NCBI GenBank assembly: GCA_012516295.1
Contig: JAAYWU010000039.1
Span: 1-13,414, forward strand
DNA length: 13,414 bases
Direction: 5' to 3'
DNA from: Clostridiales bacterium
GTDB taxonomy: Bacteria > Bacillota > Clostridia > Oscillospirales > Acutalibacteraceae
Below, in pieces: positions 1-5,047 of the stretch; the first letter of the stretch is position 1; each line of letters begins with the position of its first letter. Both the position numbers and the translations under genes were made by a program. Below the pieces are notes generated by a model. It did no database searches. It saw nothing but the letters and a program-made list of their open reading frames with translations, and was not told the DNA's origin.

Positions 1-1245
1 AACGCCGCGATTGAAGCGGCCAGAGCCGGGCAGGCGGGGCGCGGATTCTCGGTGGTTGCCGGCGAAATCAGAAGGCTTGCGGTTCAAACGGACGAAGCGA
101 TTTCTGTTATTGAAGGCGTAGTCAAAAATATTATTGAAAAAATCGATACGTCCAATGCGGCGATGTCCGATATCCGGTATAAAATGAATAATGTGGACGA
201 TATCGTCAATGAGTCGACGGAAATCATTCAAGGCATCAATTCGATTTTGAAAGATGTGCAAAGCTCGCTCGTTTCCATTACGGAAGAGTCCATCATGCAG
301 AAAAATACGGCCGGCGAGATTGAAAGCGCAGTCAGTACGGTGGCGAACGCCGTACAGGAAACGCACGATGTTTCCTGCAAAGCGATACAGATGGTGAACG
401 TGCAGCAAAAGAAAAACCAAACCGTTCTCGACTTCTGTTACAAAATCGGGGAAACGTCGGAATCGCTGCAGCTTAACGCCTTGCATTTTAAAAAGGGAAA
501 CGAAATCATCTGTGGCGTCAATCCCTTTGTCGAGCCAGAGCGCATAAAAAAGACCTATGTGCCTATTTTGGAGCGGGTCTGTTCCAGCATTGGGATGAAA
601 TGCCGCACGCTGATTGTACGAAACTACGACGCGCTGAGTGAAAGTGTTGGAAAAGGAATCATTGATATCGGATGGTTTTCTCCTTTTGCGTATGTAAATG
701 CACATCAGAAATTCGGTGCGAATGTTCTGGTAACACCGAAGGTCAATGGCCGCTGCTCCTATAATGGCTTCATCATCGCGCGCAAGGACGGCAGGGTGCA
801 CTCCATCAACGACCTTCCGGGTAAAACCTTCGCTTATGTCGATGAAAAAAGTGCTTCCGGCTATTTGTATGCAAGGGATATGATCAAGCAAAACCATATG
901 AATCCCGATACGATCTTCGAAAAGGTTGTCTTTTTGGGGAATCATAATAATGTTCTAAACGCGGTCCTTTCCGGAGAAGTGGATGCCGGCGCGACCTATG
1001 ATGAGGTCTATGACCAGGCCCGCGCGGACGGCCTGTTTACGGATGAGATCTGTATTATCGCCCGCACCCAAGAGATTCCGAAAGACGCGCTTGCCTCAAG
1101 AAAAGATTTCCCGCAGGAGCTTGCGGATAAGCTGAGCAGCGCTTTTGTGGAATTCAATGATTACAGCGGCATTGATACGACTGTACAGGGCTTTATTAAA
1201 AATACGGACCAGGCGTATGATATCATACGGAAGTTGAATTCCTAA
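1..1245 (+). CDS. Methyl-accepting chemotaxis-type signalling protein with C-terminal PhnD-like binding domain (5' partial)
   Basis: The frame is open from base 1 and has no start in the window, so the N-terminus lies upstream; 414 residues are visible. Residues 1-30 are the conserved hairpin tip of chemoreceptor signalling domains (NAAIEAARAG, then GRGFSVVAGEIRRLA), the part that contacts CheA and CheW. A helical coiled-coil return arm follows to about residue 160. Residues about 168-414 resemble the phosphate/phosphite/phosphonate solute-binding family (PhnD/PtxB, type-2 periplasmic-binding fold): a GWFSPFAYVNAH segment, a DLPGKTFAYVDEKSASGY segment and a GEVDAGATYDEVYD segment. The order is unusual because the binding domain follows the signalling tip, so it should lie in the cytoplasm unless the missing N-terminus changes the topology. 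It may sense a small oxyanion or another ligand inside the cell. Any membrane segments or HAMP domain would be in the missing part. The family calls are firm; the ligand is unknown. Confidence 0.85.
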   Translation, partial: NAAIEAARAGQAGRGFSVVAGEIRRLAVQTDEAISVIEGVVKNIIEKIDTSNAAMSDIRYKMNNVDDIVNESTEIIQGINSILKDVQSSLVSITEESIMQKNTAGEIESAVSTVANAVQETHDVSCKAIQMVNVQQKKNQTVLDFCYKIGETSESLQLNALHFKKGNEIICGVNPFVEPERIKKTYVPILERVCSSIGMKCRTLIVRNYDALSESVGKGIIDIGWFSPFAYVNAHQKFGANVLVTPKVNGRCSYNGFIIARKDGRVHSINDLPGKTFAYVDEKSASGYLYARDMIKQNHMNPDTIFEKVVFLGNHNNVLNAVLSGEVDAGATYDEVYDQARADGLFTDEICIIARTQEIPKDALASRKDFPQELADKLSSAFVEFNDYSGIDTTVQGFIKNTDQAYDIIRKLNS

Positions 1246-1258
1246 CCAGAATCTGGTT
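1244..1258 (+). terminator. Weak hairpin overlapping the stop codon of the chemoreceptor-type gene
   Basis: AACCAG (1244-1249) can pair with CTGGTT (1253-1258) around a three-base loop. A T-rich but interrupted tail (TGGTTT, then ATTTTC) follows. The stem begins inside the TAA stop codon. It could be a weak intrinsic terminator; the short stem and broken T-tract keep confidence low. Confidence 0.35.
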
Positions 1259-1279
1259 TGGTTTACATAATTTTCAGTA

Positions 1280-1308
1280 TTGTCTTCTTAACCCGATGGT
1301 GTTACTAT
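1280..1308 (+). promoter_or_regulatory. Sigma-A-like promoter of the CAP-domain gene
   Basis: TTGTCT (1280-1285) and TACTAT (1303-1308) are separated by 17 bases; each matches 4 of 6 consensus positions. Predicted initiation near 1315 puts the start of transcription at the edge of the 22-bp palindrome at 1318-1339, leaving a leader of about 65 bases before the ATG at 1380. Confidence 0.5.
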
Positions 1309-1317
1309 TGTGATAAG

Positions 1318-1339
1318 AAAGTTACAAATTTGTAACTTT
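1318..1339. promoter_or_regulatory. Perfect 22-bp palindrome, candidate operator
   Basis: AAAGTTACAAA (1318-1328) is followed directly by its exact reverse complement TTTGTAACTTT (1329-1339). There is no loop, which fits binding by a dimeric regulator better than an RNA hairpin or terminator. A second, outer inverted repeat, ACCCGAT (1291-1297) and ATCGGGT (1343-1349), encloses it. The site begins about 10 bases after the predicted -10 box, a usual place for a repressor. Which regulator binds cannot be told from the sequence. Confidence 0.55.
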
Positions 1340-1379
1340 TCAATCGGGTACCCCAGAAATCAAGAAAAGGAGATAATAC

Positions 1380-2378
1380 ATGAAAACGAAAATACTTGCT
1401 TTAATAGCTTGTGTGTTTGTGTCCGGTACAGTAGGTGCGATTATTAATAACAACGCATCGGCCGTACCAACCAACGGTAACGCGGTAACAAGTACCGTTT
1501 CTGTAGGCTCCAAATCGACGTGCAGTAAGACAAATTCTGCCTCTGCGAAGAATTGTCCTACAGCGGAGGCATTCACACAAAACAGCAACTGTACTGCCAC
1601 AAAAGGAAACGGCGGTACTGCAAGCACCTGCCAGCAGACGGCCGGTAAAACAGCTACAGCTTGCCAAACGGCTTCTGACTGTGCGGGAAATACAGTTTGC
1701 AGCAGCGGAAATTGCGCGACTGCAAACTGCAAGACAGGAAATACCTGCGGCAGCACTTGCAGCTTCGGAAACTATAAAAATAGCGCAAGCAGCAATTGCA
1801 CGAAAAACGCAAACGGGAACTGTACATATGTTATTGGTAACAATAAAATATCAGTCAGTGAAATCCTGTCGAAATTCAATTGCACGTCGGGCTCCTGCTC
1901 CTCGTCAAAACCGAATTCTTCAAGCGCCAATTCCGCGACCGGCTCAAAGCCTGCTTCGCAGAGCAGCCCTTCAAGCACAGCTTCAACAGGGAGCGATTCC
2001 TCTTTCCAAAATCAGGTCGTTCAGCTTGTCAATCAGGAAAGGGCAAAAGCTGGTTTAAAAGCGCTTACTGTAAATTCTCAGCTTACCAAAACCGCGACGC
2101 TGAAGTCCGAAGATATGGCGAAGTTAAACTATTTTGACCATACTTCCCCGACTTATGGTTCGCCGTTTGATATGATGAAGCAGTTTGGCATCAGCTACCG
2201 TACTGCCGGCGAAAATATTGCAATGGGCCAGACTTCTCCCCAGCAGGTTATGCAGGGCTGGATGAACTCTCCGGGCCATAGAGCCAATATTCTGAATTCC
2301 TCCTTTACACAGATCGGCGTAGGTATTGCAAAAAATGCTAAAGGACAGTATATCTGGACACAGCAATTTATCGGGTAA
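1380..2378 (+). CDS. Secreted cysteine-rich CAP (SCP/YkwD-type) domain protein
   Basis: 332 residues. The start is set by AAAAGGAG (1365-1372), seven bases before the ATG. Residues 1-28 look like a Sec signal peptide with a hydrophobic core at 5-22 and a likely cleavage site after ASA (26-28). Residues 29-205 are low-complexity Ser/Thr/Asn/Ala with 15 cysteines (C48 to C173), the first five spaced 11-13 residues apart. Residues about 208-332 form a bacterial CAP domain: VNQERAKAGL, FDHTSP with H254, GENIA with E278 and GHRANIL with H300, the His/Glu cavity residues of the family, ending in WTQQF. Bacterial CAP proteins are exported, and some Firmicutes members are linked to the cell envelope or spores, but the biochemical activity is mostly unknown. 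The cysteines may form disulfides or cross-links in an extracellular layer; that is inference. The gene stands alone between its own promoter and terminator. Confidence 0.88.
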   Translation: MKTKILALIACVFVSGTVGAIINNNASAVPTNGNAVTSTVSVGSKSTCSKTNSASAKNCPTAEAFTQNSNCTATKGNGGTASTCQQTAGKTATACQTASDCAGNTVCSSGNCATANCKTGNTCGSTCSFGNYKNSASSNCTKNANGNCTYVIGNNKISVSEILSKFNCTSGSCSSSKPNSSSANSATGSKPASQSSPSSTASTGSDSSFQNQVVQLVNQERAKAGLKALTVNSQLTKTATLKSEDMAKLNYFDHTSPTYGSPFDMMKQFGISYRTAGENIAMGQTSPQQVMQGWMNSPGHRANILNSSFTQIGVGIAKNAKGQYIWTQQFIG

Positions 2379-2388
2379 ATAAAAATCA

Positions 2389-2419
2389 GGGGGCTGCCAA
2401 AATGGCAGCCCCCTTTTTT
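2389..2419 (+). terminator. Strong intrinsic terminator after the CAP gene, possibly two-way
   Basis: A perfect 11-bp stem, GGGGGCTGCCA (2389-2399) with TGGCAGCCCCC (2403-2413), has an AAA loop and six T residues (2414-2419). It begins 10 bases after the CAP stop codon. On the minus strand the same stem is followed by TGATTTTTATTT, so it may also end the convergent gene at 2441-2821. Confidence 0.93.
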
Positions 2420-2440
2420 GCCTGTATCGGCAGCCCCGTT

Positions 2441-2821
2441 TTACATTACCCTGCACGGGAACAGGGCGTCCAGAACACCAATTACCAAGGCGCCGAGTAC
2501 TGCGCCGATAATGGAAACACTCATACCCGGTACCAAAAATTGTGTGACGTATATGATGACCGCGGAAATGAAGAATCCGGCTAATCCTTTGCCGAATGGC
2601 GAAGCATCAATGCCCATGATTCTTTCCACAAGATAATCGAGTAGGCTGATCACTACCGCAGCCAGTAAGAACGACCACAATCCCTGGATGGTAAATCCGG
2701 GGGTTAGGAAGGATACAACCATAAGGATAATTGCTACAATAACAAACCTTCCTATCCACCGTAAAAGTTCTGAACCTCCGCTTGATGGTTTGGTTTCTGT
2801 ACGCGTTTCATGTGTCGTCAT
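2441..2821 (-). CDS. Small four-helix membrane protein of the phage-holin-4/YvlD family
   Basis: 126 residues. AGGAGG (complement of 2830-2835) lies eight bases before the ATG and fixes the start. After a polar N-terminus (1-22), four hydrophobic segments can be seen at about 24-40, 46-68, 79-95 and 102-121. The protein looks like an internal duplication: TPGFTIQGLW with the helix after it resembles VPGMSVSIIG with the next helix, and both halves carry a leucine-aspartate pair near their ends (LLDYL and VLDAL). This fits the family annotated as phage holin family 4, or YvlD in Bacillus, which is widespread on chromosomes and mostly unrelated to phage lysis. No phage genes are nearby. The role is unknown; envelope stress or permeability functions have been suggested for relatives. 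The gene converges on the CAP gene and shares its terminator hairpin. Confidence 0.82.
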   Translation of the reverse strand: MTTHETRTETKPSSGGSELLRWIGRFVIVAIILMVVSFLTPGFTIQGLWSFLLAAVVISLLDYLVERIMGIDASPFGKGLAGFFISAVIIYVTQFLVPGMSVSIIGAVLGALVIGVLDALFPCRVM

Positions 2822-2900
2822 TCGCTTCTCCTCCTAAATATAAAGTCTGCGAACAGATATAGCTTTGCCATAATCACGCGCACTATCCTTCTTAACCGCT

Positions 2901-2929
2901 AGTATATTTTGTTATAAGAAAATGGAAAA
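2901..2929 (-). promoter_or_regulatory. Candidate promoter of the holin-like gene
   Basis: On the minus strand TATACT (complement of 2901-2906) is a good -10 box, 5 of 6 matches. A weak TTTTCC (complement of 2924-2929) lies 17 bases upstream. The leader to the start at 2821 would be about 70 bases. The -35 is poor, so this is tentative. Confidence 0.35.
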
Positions 2930-2933
2930 GAAT
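2902..2933 (+). promoter_or_regulatory. ytaF: Candidate forespore-type (sigma-F-like) promoter of ytaF
   Basis: GTATA (2902-2906) and GGAAAAGAAT (2924-2933) are 17 bases apart, which resembles sigma-F promoters from memory of the consensus. A sporulation promoter would fit a ytaF homologue. A weak alternative sigma-A reading is TTCTTA (2889-2894) with TATAAG (2913-2918), 18 bases apart. The site overlaps the candidate minus-strand promoter, and both calls are tentative. Confidence 0.27.
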
Positions 2934-3003
2934 ATATGGAATCGGAGCTTGCACAAAAATTCGCCTGCTGCATTATTATAAAATAAAAGCGTTTGGCGGG
3001 TGA

Positions 3004-3621
3004 ATGAGTGTGAATTTCCTTTCCGCGTTTCTGTTTGCTCTTTCCGCAAATCTGGATAATTTTGCCGTTGCAATTACATTTGGAATGCGAAAGATAAAAA
3101 TTGGATTTTTTATTAATTTTTTAATTGCCGTCATAATTGGTGCCGGTACTTTTTTTTCCATGTCGATTGGGAAAACAGTATCCGGGTTTCTTCCTGCAAG
3201 CGTATCCAATCGAATAGGCGGCATTTTATTGATTGGAATAGGAATCTGGTTCTTAAAGGATTTTTTTAAAAAGCCGGCGAAGAAGGAAACGGAAGAACAA
3301 GAACAAAAAATCGATCTGAACCGTATGCTGAAAGAGCCTGAAAAGGCCGAGCGGGACTGTTCGGGCACGATTGATGCGAAGGAGTCCGCCGTTCTTGCCC
3401 TGGCACTAACGATCAATAACTTCGGAATGGGTGTGGGCGCAAGCTTTGCGGGCCTTGAAATTTATACCACAACCCTCTGCACTTTTTTCGTAAGTATGCT
3501 GTTTATTTCCCTGGGATACCATGTGGGGGAACGATGCATCCCCAAATTTTTGTCCCGCTACGTTTCGCTTCTGTCCGGTGCGATTGTCATTCTTCTCGGT
3601 ATCTATGAAATGCTGTTTTAA
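3004..3621 (+). CDS. ytaF: Sporulation membrane protein YtaF (MntP-like fold)
   Basis: 205 residues, close to the roughly 210 of Bacillus YtaF. Two related halves each carry a conserved intramembrane motif: SANLDNFAVAITFG at about 14-27 and LTINNFGMGVGASF at about 135-148. This is the internal duplication typical of the YtaF/MntP membrane family. About six hydrophobic segments are visible, with a long charged cytoplasmic loop at 88-125 rich in Lys and Glu. YtaF is known as a sporulation-associated membrane protein; the MntP relationship suggests ion transport, but no substrate is established. The ATG at 3004 has only a poor, close GGCGGG upstream; a GTG at 3010 would be better spaced from GGGTGA (2998-3003), so the true start may be two codons later. 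The last codons overlap the stop codon of the convergent prenyltransferase gene. Confidence 0.85.
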   Translation: MSVNFLSAFLFALSANLDNFAVAITFGMRKIKIGFFINFLIAVIIGAGTFFSMSIGKTVSGFLPASVSNRIGGILLIGIGIWFLKDFFKKPAKKETEEQEQKIDLNRMLKEPEKAERDCSGTIDAKESAVLALALTINNFGMGVGASFAGLEIYTTTLCTFFVSMLFISLGYHVGERCIPKFLSRYVSLLSGAIVILLGIYEMLF

Positions 3622-4283
3622 CCGCCGAGCGTGACGTCCTGTTCCTGGTACCATTCCAATGCCCTGTAGAACTGTTCCGGTTTAAAATCGGGCCAAAGCT
3701 CATCTAAAACGTAAATATCCGCGTAGATCGACTGGATCGGCAGAAAACCGCTTAAACGCCGCCGCCCGCCCCAGCGGATAATCAGATCGATTCTAGAAAT
3801 GTCGGCGGATGCAATCGTATTTGTCAGATTCCCGTTAAACTTTGCATCCGTATTTTTCAGCGAACAGCTGAGATCCCAGTTCCAGCCGTAATTGACGAGA
3901 AAATTGATTTTCATAAGCCCTCGGCCGAATTTGACCCGCTTAGAATAGGGAAGCAGTTCCGGAGGAAATAAGGGCGAATTCGTATTGCCGACGATCAAAA
4001 GGTCGGCGTCCTGATTCGCCAAATCCCGGACAGCGTCCACGCAGGCTTTCTGAAACGCCCGGGTCTGTACGGCCGGGCGCTTGGTATTGTCAATCGTAAA
4101 ACCGTAAAAGGTCATTTCCTGAATGCCCAGTTCCAGGCAAAGCCTGTAAAGCTCGAAACCGGGCTGGATGCCGAACCGGTATCCGTCCTGCTTTTCATAT
4201 CCGTTCTTTACCGCCCATCTTCGATTTCCGTCGGGAATAATTCCAATATGCCGGGGCAGCCTTTTAAAGCGCTTTTCGTTCAT
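3618..4283 (-). CDS. Divergent cis-prenyltransferase (undecaprenyl diphosphate synthase-like)
   Basis: 221 residues, shorter than the roughly 245-255 of housekeeping UppS. GGAG (complement of 4291-4294) seven bases before the ATG supports the start. Family landmarks are present: HIGIIPDGNRRW with D18, equivalent to the catalytic aspartate; FYGFTIDNTKRP at 59-70; NYGWNWD at 131-137; and DLIIRWGGRRRLSGF (166-180), then YADIY and ELWPDF. Against E. coli UppS, recalled from memory, several positions differ: E198 becomes R174, N203 becomes G179, the metal-binding E213 becomes D189, and the FSSENW motif becomes FTIDNT. Cis-prenyltransferases condense isopentenyl diphosphate onto an allylic primer. 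The changes suggest a paralogue with altered chain length, primer or efficiency, rather than the essential UppS, which in Firmicutes normally sits in a frr-uppS-cdsA cluster. A non-catalytic role cannot be excluded. Confidence 0.8.
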   Translation of the reverse strand: MNEKRFKRLPRHIGIIPDGNRRWAVKNGYEKQDGYRFGIQPGFELYRLCLELGIQEMTFYGFTIDNTKRPAVQTRAFQKACVDAVRDLANQDADLLIVGNTNSPLFPPELLPYSKRVKFGRGLMKINFLVNYGWNWDLSCSLKNTDAKFNGNLTNTIASADISRIDLIIRWGGRRRLSGFLPIQSIYADIYVLDELWPDFKPEQFYRALEWYQEQDVTLGG

Positions 4284-4367
4284 TCTTTTTCTCCGATTCT
4301 GTCATTGTTATTTGAATAGTTTGTATTTTCCTTATGTTTTTATACCGCCCCGGAATAAGAATCCTGT

Positions 4368-4410
4368 AAAAACAAAAACTGCACCTGTGTTCCATAAAAC
4401 AACGGTGCGG
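4368..4410 (-). terminator. Intrinsic terminator of the 39-residue membrane-peptide gene
   Basis: On the minus strand a hairpin forms between CCGCACC (complement of 4404-4410) and GGTGCAG (complement of 4379-4385), with one mismatch and a possible inner TGTT/AACA helix. The tail TTTTTGTTTTT (complement of 4368-4378) follows. The stem starts two bases after the TGA at 4413-4415. It separates this small gene from the prenyltransferase gene downstream. Confidence 0.6.
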
Positions 4411-4412
4411 TT

Positions 4413-4532
4413 TCAGTAAATCGTTCCGTTTTCCTGTTTCAGACTGACGGCGCTCAGTACAACAACCGCCGCGCCGCATAAAACGGTAATGATTCCGAGC
4501 ACAAACTCGGCAATGGACAAGCCTTTTCTCAT
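4413..4532 (-). CDS. 39-residue single-span membrane peptide, function unknown
   Basis: The reading frame runs from an ATG (complement of 4530-4532) to a TGA (complement of 4413-4415). The peptide begins MRKGLSIAEFVLGIITV and ends SLKQENGTIY. Residues about 6-32 are hydrophobic and can form one membrane helix, with basic residues at the N-terminus predicting an N-in orientation. GAGGTGAT (complement of 4537-4544) matches the anti-Shine-Dalgarno sequence over eight bases at ideal spacing. A near-consensus promoter lies just upstream and a terminator just downstream, so the unit has every part of an independent gene. I recognise no family. It could be a regulatory or toxin-like membrane microprotein, but nothing in the sequence shows this. 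Confidence 0.7.
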   Translation of the reverse strand: MRKGLSIAEFVLGIITVLCGAAVVVLSAVSLKQENGTIY

Positions 4533-4550
4533 TTTTATCACCTCTTTTTT

Positions 4551-4579
4551 AGTATAGCGTAAGAACGTGCATATGGCAA
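4551..4579 (-). promoter_or_regulatory. Strong sigma-A promoter for the 39-residue gene
   Basis: On the minus strand TTGCCA (complement of 4574-4579) and TATACT (complement of 4551-4556) are exactly 17 bases apart; the -10 box matches 5 of 6 and the -35 box 5 of 6. Predicted initiation falls about 12 bases before the start codon, just in front of or at the ribosome binding site, so the leader is very short. Confidence 0.75.
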
Positions 4580-4593
4580 AAGAAATAAGGATC

Positions 4594-4607
4594 CTCGGAA
4601 ATCCGAG
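4594..4607. repeat. Short inverted repeat between two divergent promoters
   Basis: CTCGGA (4594-4599) and TCCGAG (4602-4607) are exact inverted copies separated by AA. The element lies between the minus-strand promoter at 4551-4579 and the plus-strand -10 box at 4633-4641, so it could be an operator acting on either. No T-tract follows on either strand, so it is not a terminator. Confidence 0.35.
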
Positions 4608-4632
4608 TGGGTTAGACGAATGGCTCCGATTA

Positions 4633-4641
4633 TGTTATAAT
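4633..4641 (+). promoter_or_regulatory. Extended -10 promoter pointing into the gap before the four-cysteine gene
   Basis: TGTTATAAT is a perfect -10 box with an upstream TG. A weak TTAGAC (4612-4617) lies 18 bases before the -10 hexamer. The same nine bases occur in the phoH promoter at 7727-7735. No plus-strand gene follows, and predicted transcription from about 4648 would run into the hairpin at 4701-4734. Confidence 0.45.
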
Positions 4642-4647
4642 TTCGAA

Positions 4648-4735
4648 AGCCGAACGGAGAAACCGGATTTTCCGCAAAGGTTTTTCAATCGATACGGGCT
4701 AAAAAAACCGCCGTGAAAATTTCGCGGCGGTTTTA
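4648..4735 (+). ncRNA. Candidate small RNA of about 88 bases
   Basis: The stretch lies between an extended -10 promoter and a Rho-independent terminator and has no open frame with a ribosome binding site. AGCC (4648-4651) can pair with GGCT (4697-4700) and enclose a hairpin made of AAACC (4660-4664) with GGTTT (4679-4683) plus an inner GGA-TTT-TCC. The terminator stem then follows. I recognise no known RNA family (not SRP RNA, 6S or tmRNA). The transcript would be antisense to the end of the neighbouring gene's transcript only through the shared terminator. The call rests on promoter plus terminator only. Confidence 0.33.
4701..4734 (-). terminator. Two-way intrinsic terminator
   Basis: CCGCCG (4708-4713) pairs with CGGCGG (4725-4730), extended by flanking A and T runs into a stem of 10 pairs. 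On the minus strand seven T residues follow (complement of 4701-4707), ending the four-cysteine gene whose stop is at 4754. On the plus strand TTTT plus ATAT follows, which would end the candidate small RNA. Confidence 0.82.
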
Positions 4736-4753
4736 TATGCCATAGAGGTCGGT

Positions 4754-4975
4754 TTATAGTTTAAAATCATCCGCGCGGTAGCGCTTTAAAGGCGGAAGAT
4801 TATTCGGTGAGCGTTTCAGCGGGTCGTAGGAGAAACGGCTGCAGCTTCCGTCCGGCTGAAGGTACCTTCCAAGGTTGCAGACGTCCGCTCCGTCAAAGTC
4901 TGAGCTGTTTGCGCAGTATTTGCAATTGATTTCAATATTATTGCCAAATAGCTTCTCTTTTTTCTTCCCAAACAT
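4754..4975 (-). CDS. Conserved small four-cysteine protein, function unknown
   Basis: 73 residues. AGGAG (complement of 4984-4988) lies eight bases before the ATG. The N-terminus is basic (MFGKKKEK). Cysteines at 18, 21, 33 and 45 give a C-x2-C-x11-C-x11-C pattern that could bind zinc as a small ribbon. The segment PDGSCSRFSYDPLKRSP (41-57) has the look of a conserved motif that I recall from uncharacterised clostridial proteins. There is no signal peptide or membrane segment, so it should be cytoplasmic. It has its own candidate promoter, overlapping the end of ylbJ, and its own terminator. A metal-binding or RNA-associated adaptor is possible but unproven. Confidence 0.78.
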   Translation of the reverse strand: MFGKKKEKLFGNNIEINCKYCANSSDFDGADVCNLGRYLQPDGSCSRFSYDPLKRSPNNLPPLKRYRADDFKL

Positions 4976-5038
4976 TTTCTACTCTCCTAAAATTCACAAA
5001 TGTAATCTTCGGGTGTATAGAATTTCTTTGACAACCCT

Positions 5039-5047
5039 ATTATAGCA
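5039..5047 (-). promoter_or_regulatory. Extended -10 promoter for the four-cysteine gene
   Basis: On the minus strand TGCTATAAT (complement of 5039-5047) is a perfect -10 hexamer with an upstream TG. It starts directly after the ylbJ stop codon (complement of 5048-5050). No good -35 was found. The leader to the ATG at 4975 would be about 58 bases. Confidence 0.5.

Noticed and set aside
1340..1756. A minus-strand frame opposite the CAP gene start
   Set aside because: Low-complexity shadow of the repetitive Ser/Cys region; it would also run through the CAP promoter palindrome region.
2441..2821. Evidence for a prophage from the holin-like protein
   Set aside because: No other phage gene is present; this family is common on bacterial chromosomes.
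5028..5033. Plus-strand TTGACA as a promoter -35
   Set aside because: There is no -10 box at a usable distance, and the region downstream is the 3' end of ylbJ on the other strand.
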